NCBI GenBank assembly: GCA_023333565.1
Contig: JAJKFH010000227.1
Coordinates: 1,736,001 to 1,800,000, forward strand
Length of the DNA: 64,000 nucleotides
DNA from: Puffinus mauretanicus
Lineage: Eukaryota; Chordata; Aves; Procellariiformes; Procellariidae
Reading direction: 5' to 3'
The notes below the pieces were generated by a model. It was given only the letters and a program-made list of their open reading frames with translations, was not told the DNA's origin and ran no database searches. Position numbers and translations under genes: made by a program. This document shows, piece by piece, positions 38,101 through 50,100 of the stretch (positions are counted from its first letter, which is position 1; every line of letters begins with the position of its first letter).

Positions 38101-41100
38101 ACTCACTTGAGAGGTGGGAAGCGGGAGTCCTGGACCACAGAGCTGGGGGGCAGTCCGAAGGAGTAGGGTGTCCCCAGGAGGTGGGAGGGGACGGCGGGGC
38201 CCCCCGCTTTCTCCTGCGCGAGGGGGGGCTCCGAGATGAGGCGCTCGCGGCCGCCGCTGCTGCTGCTGCCTCGAGACCCTGCTTCTTGCTGGAAGGCAAA
38301 GAGGCAGAAACACCGAGCTGGGCGTTAGAGGATGGCAGGGACCCCCGAGGGGTGGGGGGATCCCTGCTAGCTCCCCACCCCGGGACCCTCGGTGGGTCCC
38401 CAGCGTGCCCGCGGGGTCCCCGGCTGGCACCGGTACCCGGGGGAGGACGCATCCACCGGAGCATCCTCCCGCATCCCCGCTGGAGGGGCGCGGGGGTCCG
38501 GGGGAGGCTGCGCCGGGGGGCACCAGGACACGTTACCTGCCTGGGGATTTACGGGCCGCTTTGTTCTCCAGAGCTATTAATCATCCAGGGAGGACACAGA
38601 CACGGCCGGTGGAAATCCAGCAGGCCTTTGCTAACGGCCATAAATCAGGGGTCAGCCCGGCACCCCCCCGGCATCAGGACCCCTGCCCGGCCTCACCCGT
38701 CTTCCATCAACTCCCCATCCCCGGCGCCGGGATGAAGGTCGCTCCCTCCTCGTGCCAGCGCCGGTTGGGGAGGGACCCCCTGGCAAGGGGGGACCCATTG
38801 GGGTGACAAGGGTAATTGGGGCGAGGTGACCTCCAGCAAGGCAAGGTTGGGTTTAAAAATGATTATTTTTCATTGCATCTTCTCCATTCAGCGGCTGGAG
38901 GAAGAGGATGGCGGCAGCCCCCGGCATCCCCCCCCGCCGTGTATCCCCCCTCCAAACACAACCTCCGGGGCAGGTTGCAGGTCCCCGGCCGTCGGGGACG
39001 GTCCCAAGGTCACCGCGGCCGGCACAAAGGGCGTCCCGTCCCCCCCCCGCCGCCTCCGCCGCCTGCATTGAGGCTTATTGTGCGTGCCAGGCTCTGCTCT
39101 AATTACCTCCCCGTCTCGGGGCGTCACGCTGCGAGCGCGGCTCTGCCAGACAATAACCCACGCTCGGTTAACCCCCGTGCTGCGGGGGTCACCGGGGAGG
39201 AGGCGACATGGGGGGACGCAGGGGGGGCACGGCGGGGGGGAGCACCCCGACACCCCACGCACCCCTCCGAGCGCCCAGGGATCGCGGTTCAATTTATTTT
39301 TCTCCCCCCCCCATCCTCGGTGTTTCTCATTCCCTCCCATCGCCTCTCCGCTTTGTGGTTTAATTAGTCTTTCCAAGTGGCATAATCCCCCCGGGAATCT
39401 GCTTGTAGCGTGCGGAGGAGAGGAGAACCACTAACGATGCTTCTTAATTAGCCGCTCCCCCTTCCTTCTTCCTCGCGCTCCCCTCCGGATGGCAGCCTGG
39501 GGACGACGGCAGCCGGGGGACATGGCGGGGAGGAGAAGGGACAAAATGGGGGGCAGCCCCTCGGGAGCCGCGTGGCAGTGCGGCTCCTGGCACCTCGGAC
39601 CACGCTTGGCACAACCAGTGCCGTGCACGGCATCCCACACCCTCCATCCTTTGGGGGGGGCCGGACACCCCCCAAACACGGCCATACCTGTCTGCCCTCG
39701 CTCCTCCAGACCCCGTTGACCGTTTTCGTGGGGGCGATGGTGACGACGGGCGGCGTGCTGGGCACGCTGTGCCCCCCCGGGGGCACGATGATGGGGCCCA
39801 TGGGGCCACGTTTGGGCGTGCTGGCGGGGGAGCTGTGGTTGGTGGCCGGCGAGGAGACCGGGGACGACTCGCTGCTTATCGAGGACCCTGAAAAATGAAA
39901 ATAAACAGGGAAAAAGGTTAAAGCTGAAACTGCCCTCTAAAAGCTGAAGCCATCCCACGCCATCCCCGGTGGGATGCCCCGCTGCAGGGACCAGGGATGG
40001 GTGGCATCCCTCCAGCCCCCCAGGCTGGACCCCCACCCTCCCATCCCAGGGGAGCCCTGTCCCAGGAGAGGTTCCCCCCCGTGCTAAAAGGCTTTGCCCC
40101 ACGCGGTGGGACGGGCACCCTCTTGCTCCTATCTAATGGGGACTGCCACCCCTCCACCTCCCAAAAAGCCCTTTATGGGCACAGCAAGCCCTGCCCGTGC
40201 CCTGGCACAAGCGACACCGATGCGATGCCGACCCCGGGTGGTTGCATCTTCTCAAGCTGAACCCGCAGACTCCTTAATTCGGCTGCAAAAGTTGCCGTGC
40301 AGGAGCCAGGGCACTCAGAGACGTTGGGACGAAGGAGTCACTGCCCGGAACCCTTGGGCAAGGCTTTGGCTTTATTTGCGTATACATCTGTATTTTAAAT
40401 TACCCCCAACCCGGGGCTGCTGCTGGTATTTGCAAGGGAAAAATATAAAAATGGAATTAAAGCGGAGAGTGCGATGTGGGTAGAAAAGCAGAGCTGGAGC
40501 AGAAATACAAATTCAACATTAACTAGGGCACCCGGTGCCTGGCGCCTGCTCCCGCGGCACTTCGCCCGCTCCTAACACCCCCCCAGGCAGCCTGGGGGGC
40601 TCCTACCCCCCAAAATCCCGCTCCCACCCGCCCGGAGTCTGGGCTGAGGGAAGGTTTCTGCCATGCTGGCAGGGATCAGCTACTGGCCGCCGAGGGGTGG
40701 CCCGTGGTCACCGCAGGATGCCAGCCGAGAGGTGACGATGGTCCCCACCCCGGCACTGAGCCTGGCACGGAGGGAGGCCGCGTCTCCCCTGAGCACGCAA
40801 GCTGGTTCCTCACCCTGCAACCATGCAACTTGGCTCCTCTGAGCATGCAAGCTGGTTCCTCACCCTGCAACCATGCAACTTGGCTCCTCTGAGCATGCAA
40901 GCTGGTTCCTCACCCTGCAACCATGCAACTTGGCTCCTCTGAGCGTGCAAGCTGGCTCCTCACCCTGCAACCATGCAATTTGGCTCCCCTGAGCATGCAA
41001 GCTGGCTCCTCACCCTACAACCATGCAACTTGGCTCCTCTGAGCACGCAAGCTGGCTCCTCACCCTGCAACCATGCAACTTGGCTCCTCTGAGCATGCAA

Positions 41101-44100
41101 GCTGGCTCCTCACTCTGCAACCATGCAATTTGGCTCCCCTGAGCATGCAAGCTGGCTCCTCACCCTGCAACCATGCAACTTGGCTCCTCTGAGCGTGCAA
41201 GCTGGCTCCTCACCCTGCAACCATGCAACTTGGCTCCTCTGAGCGTGCAAGCCAGCTCCTCACCCTGCAACCATGCAACTTGGCTCCTCTGAGCATGCAA
41301 GCCAGCTCCTCACCCTGCAACCATGCAACTTGGCTCCTCTGAGCGTGCAAGCCGGCTCCTCACCCTGCAACCATGCAACTTGGCTCCTCTGAGCGTGCAA
41401 GCCGGCTCCTCACTCTGCAACCATGCAACTTGGCTCCTCTGAGCGTGCAAGCTGGCTCCTCACCCTGCAACCATGCAACTTGGCTCCTCTGAGCGTGCAA
41501 GCCGGCTCCTCACCCTGCAACCATGCAACTTGGCTCCTCTGAGCATGCAAGCCAGCTCCTCACCCTGCAACCATGCGCTTGCCTCTGAGCGTGCAAGCTG
41601 GCTCCTCACCCTGCAACCATGCAATTTGGCTCCCCTGAGCATGCAAGCTGGCTCCTCACCCTGCAACCATGCAACTTGGCTCCTCTGAGCACGCAAGCCG
41701 GCTCCTCACCCTGCAACCATGCAACTTGGCTCCTCTGAGCATGCAAGCCGGCTCCTCACCCTGCAACCATGCAACTTGGCTCCTCTGAGCATGCAAGCCG
41801 GCTCCTCACCCTGCAACCATGCAACTTGGCTCCCCTGAGCGTGCAAGCTGGTTCCTGGCCCTGCAAGCGTGCAAGCCGGCTCCTCCGAGCGTGCAAGTCA
41901 GCTCCTCGCCCTGCAAGCATGCAACCCATCTCCACCCCCCTCCAAACGCCCCACGCACTCCTCACCACGCTTACCCCCGGCGCCAGGGTAAGACCGGGAG
42001 GGAGCCGGGAGGCGGCGGGGCTGGGAACGCCGCGGGAGGCAGGAGCATCCCCAGCCCCCGGGAAGGATGCTCGGCGGAGCGGAGGGGCCAAGCGGAGCAG
42101 CCCGCTGCCGCCCTGCCTTATTAATTATTCCCGAGTCGCTCCGAATCGCTTTCATTTCAAGAGCGGCAAGACTCGGGGAAAGAGAAAGGCTGCCCGCGAC
42201 AAAGGAAGCCGCCGATACGGATTTGACACCCACTGAAGTCTATCTTGTCAGCACAAGGCCAACAACAATTAGCAGCCTAATCCCCTCTGAGCTGGGAAGC
42301 CATTACTCACCACGCGATAGCGTTAACAATCAATACCATCACAATGAGCCCGGCAATTAATGAAGCTAAAGTCTTACTTCAGAACCTTAATTCTCGCTGT
42401 GTGGCTTTAAACGGGAGGGTTTGTGATCGTTATAATTAACTGGTGGTATTCAGCCAGGAGTTAGTCAATGAAACTAATCTGGATTGGAGATGACAAGAGG
42501 CACAATGTGATGGTGTCACCTTTGTTTTCTGACCTCCCGCTTTCCGCTCGGCGATAGCAGATTAGCAGCCCAGGCTGACAGGCAAATGTAATTAACAGCT
42601 GAGACCCTGGAGGAGGAGGGGGGAAGAGAAAGGAAGGCACGGGGGGAATGAAACCCACCCTGCAGACAGCCCTGGGCAGGACGGGCGGCAGGAGCCCCCG
42701 GCCAGGCGATGGCTTCTTGGGGTCTTGCTGGGATGGAGTCGGTTGGGATGAGCCCCTGCAGCCGGGGATGCTGCAGGGAAGTGGGACATCCCTACGGATG
42801 CCCCGGCCGCGGCACAGCTGCCGGTCCGTAAAGCCGGTAAAAAAGCCGCCGATCCCGGGTGGAGCCGGTCGGCATCACCCCATCGGCTGCCCCGCCACGG
42901 CGGAGCATCTCCCGTTGTGGGAAGGGAAGCGGGGTGAGGATTTGGGGGCAAAGCAATTCATTTCCCAGGGGTAAAAACCATGGTGCGGAGAGAAAGTCCC
43001 TTCCCGACACGGACCCAAACCCACGCCTATTAAAAACCTCTGGGATAAGCCACTTCGGGCACCCAGATGGGCGAGGACAGGGTTTTTTTGCAAACAAACG
43101 ATGTGGTAATTAAGGGGAAATCCAAAGGGAATGCGGCTTCTCTCCAGTGCCACAAAATCCATGCCAAAACCCACTGACGTCCCTTCGGATGGGCTGAGCA
43201 GCACAGTGGGAGCACGAGCTGTGGGGTGTGGGGGGAAAAAAAGGCAATATAATCCCCCCAAACCCAACCGACCGCCCCGAAGGAAGCCGATGGGCTCTGG
43301 GGGCAGGCAGCTGGGGACGGCCTGGAGCTTGCAGCGAGGCTGAAGCATCACCGAGACCTCGTCCCCTCGGCGTCACAGGGACCCAGCGTCCCCACGTGCT
43401 TCCTCGGGAGCAGCCGACGCCGGAGGCTTCGGGACACGGCCGTGCCGGGGCGTTTTGTGGGCGGTGGGGGGGCTGCGAGGAGGGTCTTGCAGATGGCGCT
43501 TGCAAAAAGGGTCTTCCGAAAAAAGCCTTGCAAAAGGGATTTTGCAAAAAAGGGGCCTTGCAAAAAGGATCTTCCAGAAAGGATCTTGCAAAAAGGATCT
43601 TCCAAAAAGACCTTGCAAACAGGACTTTGCAAAAAACATCTTGCCAAGGGTCAAGCGTCCTCCCCAGGGACCAAAGTGCCCGGGCGGTGGCCAACGACCC
43701 AACGGGGAGCGCCCACCAGTGGAAATACCAGGGATAAATACTATTTCCTTGCAAATTGATGATGCCAGCAGCCTCCTGGTGAAACGCTTCACAGCCTGGG
43801 GACAGGCTGCTTCCCGCTGCGCACCGGGACAGCCCCGGCGATTCCCACAGGCGGGGACCTCGGGGTGCTCCGGCACCGCGGCAGCAGCTCCCAGCCCCCA
43901 TCGCGAGCGGGGCGGGGTGCGATGGAGGATGCGGCAGCCAGTCCATCACAGGGTGACGAGGGACAGGGACACCCCGGGGGCAGCCAAATTTGCTGTTTAG
44001 CCGGGCAATTCGGCTGGGGAAGGAACAGATTTGAGGACCCTCCGGAAAAAAAACAGCATTTCGGTGAAGCATGGCGGGAGGGAGCGGCGCTGGGGGGACA

Positions 44101-47100
44101 GGGAGGGAGGGACAGGTCCCCCCGCGTTGCGCTCTCCCAGACTTTCTCCCGCGGTATGGCGAGTGATACGGCATTTGGATTACTCCGGCTGAATTGAATT
44201 TCTAAACTGCCCCCTCGAGACACGACGCCGGAGAAAGACATTAGCTCGGGAAATGGCGAGAAAACGCCGTCCGCCGGCTCCCGGGCGGCAGCGGCGGGGA
44301 AAGCCACTGATGCTCAGCATCCCCCCGGTCCTTGTCCCCGTCCCCATCATCGTCCCCTACCTCTGGGCTCCTCGGCTTGCTTGGCGAGCTTGCGGAGAGC
44401 AGCGGCGAAGCTGGAGGAAGGTGCTGCCTGGACGGACAAAGTGCTGCTGGCTGCCGGGCTGCCATTGGGGACGATGGAGCCGTTGAGGGGCGAGGGGGTG
44501 AGGGGGCTGACGGTGGCGGTGGTGCGGGTGGCGGTGGAGAGCATTCCTAGGGACGGCGACTTCGGCTCATGGCTCATGCCTGCGAACAAGAGCAGCCCGC
44601 GTTAGACAGGGACACGGGGATGGGAGCGGGGAGAGCGGATCCCCAAATCCAGGAGCAGGAACAACCAGCAGGACAAGCAAAACCTTCCCTCTAGTTCACC
44701 CCCCTCCCCAGCCCAAAACGCACCCATGCGAGGGGGGGAAGCGAGCAGGTGGGCGCAAGCCCCGCGCGCTCAGTGCAGGGGGGCTTGGCGGAGCCCCACA
44801 AGGAGGGAGAGGGGTGTTTCGGGGGGACACGGGGACTTCAGCATCCCGATGGGGAGGAGAGGCAGCCCTTTGACTCACGTGGTGCTGCCAAAACCCAAAG
44901 CACCCCTGCCGCACCCCTAATTGCCACCATTGAACCCCCAAATCCCTGCCACTGAACCCTCAGATCCCCAATATTGCACCCCTGGGTCCCCAGCACTGCA
45001 ACCCCAAATCCCCACCACTGCACGTTCGAATCCCCACCACTGCACCCCCAAGCCCCCACCACAGCACCCCTAGCTCCCCACCATTGCACCTTCATAGCTC
45101 CTCACCATGGCACCCCCCAAGTCCCCATCATTGCACCCCAAAGCGCAGAGCCGCTATAGGGCACGGTGGCCTCTGAGGGTGGGGGCGAGGGTGCTGTGGA
45201 GCGGGAGGGTGCAGCCCACCCCGTGCCCCCCCCCCAGCTGTCACGGCCAGCCGCTCCAGGGCTCTCCACCTCCCAAAACAGCAACTGCTGATGTCAGGGC
45301 CCTTAAAATAGACTTCCAAACGAGCAGCTTCATTAACACCAGCCTAAAATTAGCCCCGCTCATGGGTGGGCAGGCGGGCGGGGGGGCCGAGGGGCAGCCC
45401 ACCCCCCCCCAGCTCCCAGCAGGGCTGGAGGCAGCTCGAGGCACCGGCGATGCCGGAGACCCCGGAGCATCCCGCGGCAGAGGGTGGCCGGGCGCTGCGG
45501 GAGCCGGGGCGGGGGGGCCGCGAGTGCCACTCAGCGTTGATTAATCTTTGCCCCCCGGCCCCAGGAGAGGCGGCCGGCGCGGCGGCGCGCGCTCCCCTCT
45601 GCCCTCATTATACAAGCATTTATTAACTCCGGTGCTCTCAGCCATTGACTGCCGCCTTGTCGACACGCTCGGCTCATGTAAATTCATTACCAGAACAGCT
45701 GGGAAGCCAACCCGCCGCGCCGGCCGGGCCCAGGCCCCCCCAGGCTTTGCACCGGCCCGGGGACCCCCAGATAAGCATCTGGGTTCCCCCCCCAGAGAGC
45801 GCGGCACCCCGCTCTGCCCGCAGCGCCGTGCACCCATGCGCTGTCCCAAGGGGCTGCAGCGCCCCGGGCACAGCCTGGCATCCCCTGGGCACTGCTCTGC
45901 AGCCCCGGGCATAGCCCCGCGCCCCCCGGGCACTGCCCCACAGCCCCAAGACACAGCCCTGCATCTCCTGAGTGCAGCCCTGCACCCCCCAGGCACTGCC
46001 CCATACCCTTCAGGCATAGCCCCATGCCCCCGGACACAGCCCTGCATCCCTTGGGCATTGCCTGGCACCCCCTTGGCACAGCCCTGCACCCCCCAGGCAC
46101 AGCCCGGCACCCCCCCCGGCACTTCCCCATGCCCACCCAGCTCTTTATCCCAGTATAACCCCCCCCCAGCCCCAGTTCAAGGCAGGAGACCATTTGCTAA
46201 CCAGCCGGCGGGGATTAGCACGTTCACCCACACGCTCGCCGGGGCACGGGGCTGGCGGCGGAGCATCACCCGTGTGATGCTCAGCTGATCTCGGCGGCCC
46301 CAAACGCCTCCCAACAAACTCATGATCCCGTCGGGATTTGCCGGGAGAGCGTAGGGCAGCTCCGAGCCAGCAGCTTGCCGGGAAGCATGCGGGGAGCTCG
46401 CGTTCCCCCCGGGGCTGGCTCGCTAACATGAGCTGTGCCGCTGCCCCAGCCAGGCTCCAAACCAGTTTTGCCGCTCCTGCCCGGTGATAAAATCGGCGCC
46501 TCCGCCCCGGCTGGGGCCCGAGCAACGCCGCTCACCCGCCTTGCCCCGACCGAGGTGGCGTCCGTCTGTCCGGGCGTCCCCAGGCTGCTCCGCGGGAGAA
46601 CTGCCAGCTGGGGAAACTGAGGCACGCTGCGGCGGAGAGCTGGTCAGGCACGAGCATCCGCATGGGGATGGGGATGTGGGACCGCGCTGCGTCCCCCCGG
46701 CATCCCGTCACCGGCGCGGCGTGGGTGCCACTCACCTCTGCGGGTGCTGCCGTCCCCGCGGTGGCTGGGGACGCCGCGCCGCCCCACGGCGAGGTGGGGT
46801 CTCCCCCCCCAGCTCTCGCCCTCCTCCTGCCCCTCCCCGGCTGCTTTTCCTGGCAGGCAGATCCGTGCGGAAAAACAGGTCAAGTTCGGAGCCTGGCAGC
46901 AGCCCGGGGTCACGCCAGCGGTTGCCTCACCAGGGCGGGGAGCCGAACCTCGAAACGGGGCAGAGTGCCCCTCCGCTGCCCCCTCCTCTATGGCAGGGTG
47001 GGGGGTGCGGGGACCGCAGGACCCCTAGGTCCCCTGCTGAGGCCGGTTGGGGACCAGTGACCAGGCGATGTGCCACCCCGTCCCCGTCCCTCCCGCGGCA

Positions 47101-50100
47101 TGTGCCCGGGCGCAGCGGCGCAGGGAGCGTCTGGCATTCCCGGTGCCTGCTGGCTGCCTGCCCGCGGGAGCCGGCAGGACCCTGCCCGGCGGGAGGAGGA
47201 GGAGGAGGAGGAGGATGGCAGGGCCATCGCCGTGTCCCCCTCACCCTTCCCTGTGCCACCCCCGTGTCCTGGCACCCCTTCCCACGGTGCCGCACATGGC
47301 ACCAGCATCCCTGACGGTGCAGGACCCCAAGCCCCTGGTTCCTGGGGGGGGGGAGGGTGTCCCTGTCCCCCGGCCCCCCCCGGCCCCCCACATCCCCGGC
47401 GCAGGGCTGGGAGCTGGGAGCGTGCCATCTTCTCTCCATCTGCTCCTGATGACGCTGGCGGGTTTTTTGGCAGCGGGAGCCTCCTCCGGCAGCGAGAGCA
47501 GAACCAGTCTGGCTGCCTGGTGGGGCTGGAGACAAATAAACACGCCGGCAGCCGCCGCGGGCAGGCAGGAGCGGGCAGCGCTGGGGCAGGGACGGGCTCC
47601 CAGCACCCCGAAACCTCAGGGTCCTTCCAGGAGGAGCAAGGAGGTGTGGGCAGGGGGGCTCGGTCCCCGCTGCAGGCGGCTGCCGGGAAATGCGGCGCGG
47701 GCAGGTTTAGCACCTTGGTTTCAGCCCCCCCCCCACCCCACCCCAGCACCTTGAAAGGCCCCTAACGAGCACGAAGTGCCCTTCAGAGCAGATTGCCATT
47801 GAACTCAACCTGCACCAGCCACCCGCTTTAAAAGCAGCTATTTTGAGCTCCCGGGCTCCCGAGCGCTGGAACTAATAATTTATTACCAAATACGATCAGG
47901 CAGCAGCTCCAGCCCTTGGCAAATGGAGCGGAAAAAAACCCAGCGCGGCGGGAGGCCGAGGGAGCAGGGAGAGATGAGCATCCTGCATCCTCCCCCGGGA
48001 CGGATCCGCACCCACGGCGCAGGACCTCGCCTCGGGTGGAGCCCACTCGGCCAAGCCCTCTTGCAAGGCACCTCCGTGCTGGCTCTGGATGGGTCCCCGA
48101 GGAATTTGGGGTGATGCTCCACGGTCCCCCAGTCCTTCTCCTCCTCTCAGCGCCTCGGCTCCCGCTCCGGAGCTGCATCCAGCTGCACGCTCCGAGCGGG
48201 AACAGCTGCTTTGCATGGATTTTCAATGCTAATGGCCTTGTATTATCAAGCCCCGCCGCCTGAATGCAGCAGGCAGGGTCCCGGCGGCTGCCTGTGCGGG
48301 CAGGAGGGAGGGCAGGCAGCCAAGGGCAGCGCGTGCCCGTCGTCCCCCCGCCATGCACCCCGTCACCCTTTTGAGAGCCACCAGGGACCACCGGTGATGT
48401 CCCGCCGCACATCTTCCACCCCTCATTAAAACAGCTCTGCCGCCGCACCTACAACGCGCTCAATTAATTAATTGATCGATCGGAGCCCGCACTCCTGCCC
48501 TCCCTCCCCACCGCCCCGCACGCAGTCGAAACGAAGGGAGGTGGCCGGGCTTGGTGTCCCCAAGCGTCCCCAGGGATGGAGAGATGCAGGCGCAGCCTTT
48601 GCCCATTTTTGGGGTCCTCGGGGCAGAGCCCAGGACCCATCCCAGGAGCATCCCCCTCCCCTCGGCCAGCTCCTTGGCACCCAGCTCACCACCAGCACCC
48701 TTGGAGGGGTCCGGATGGGTCCCCCGGGGTGAGGAGCACCTTGCCACCAGGGGATGGGATTCGGGGCTCCCCGGGGAGCCCGGCCCGGCCCCGAGCGTCC
48801 AAGCGCGCGCCACTATTAGCCGGCTGGGTCTCCATCGATCGCTCCTCCATGGACCATTGATCTGGCAAACGACAACAAGCAAACTAATAAGAGCTCGTTT
48901 GGGGGGCACAGCACCAGGGAGGGGCCGGGGCTGGCGTGATGTGGGATTATTTTTCTCCCTTCCTTGCCTTCCCCTGCCCAGCCCAACCAGCCCTGGGTGC
49001 TTTTTAAGCCCATAGGAAACCAGGCTGGCGAAAGCTTCACTTCACAGCAACTTTCTCCCCGCTTTCTGCCCTGGCAGAGCGAGCTGGGGGCTTTGAAAAT
49101 AAAGTGCCTGTGCCCAAAGGATGCTGCTGGCCCCTGAGCCCCTCTGTGCAGCATCCAGGCTGGGGCAGCGGCTCCTCTCGGCTCCCGCTGCCCAGATCTG
49201 GGTGCTAGCCGTCCCTCGAGGTCCCCCCCTTGCCTGGGGAGAAGCGGGGTACAGCCCCCACCCCTCCCCTTCGCATGAGCTGCTGCTGGGGGCTGAATGG
49301 CTACGTGGGGCGCGCGGCTGGGTGCTGGGCATCACGCAGCACCGCTGGGCATTGCATGGGGCTGCCGGGCATCGCGTGGGTTGGGGCCGGGCACCACGCG
49401 GAAGGGAGCTGCTGGGTACTGCACGGTGCTGCTGGGCACTGCATGGTGCTGCCGGGCATTGCACTGTGCTGCTGGGCATTGCACTGTGCTGTTGGGCACT
49501 GCACAGTGCTGTTGGGCACTGCACGGTGCTGCTGGGCATTGCACTGTGCTGCTGGGCACTGCATGGTGCTGCCGGGCATTGCACTGTGCTGCCGCGCACT
49601 GCACAGTGCTGCCAGGCATTGCATGGTGCTGCTGGGCATTACACAGTGCTGCTGGGCACTGCACGGTGCCACCAGGCATTGAACAGTGCCACTGGGCATC
49701 ATGTGGGACAGGGCTAGGGACTGCACAGTGCTGCTTCACGTTGCATGGTGCTGCTGGGCATCACACGGTGCTGCTGGGCACCGCACAGCGCCATCGGGCA
49801 CCGCACAGTGCTGCTGGGCATTGCACGGTGCCGTCGGGCATTGCACGGTGCTGCCGAGCCTTGCACAGCGCTACCGGGCATTGCACAGGCTGGGAGCGGG
49901 CAATGCCCGGTGCAGCCAGGCTGCCCTCCCATCCACGTCCCCCGTCCCCATCCCTGTCCCCATGCAGCTCGGCGCAGCCCTGCCGCGGGCAGCGCAGGCT
50001 TTGCCGTCAGCGGCGCATTGTTCTCGGCGCGAGAAGCCCTTGCCCAGCAGATGGCAGGTATAACAAAGCAGCTTGCTGCGGCCAAGCCAATTATTTATCT

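Noticed and set aside
40781..41926. CRISPR-like regularly spaced repeat
   Set aside because: The 50-bp units are contiguous with no unique spacers, and the DNA is vertebrate and intronic. It is a minisatellite.
45548..46288. 246-codon plus-strand frame ([17 protein letters not shown])
   Set aside because: It follows a degenerate tandem repeat in GSE1 intron 1, with no splice or start support.
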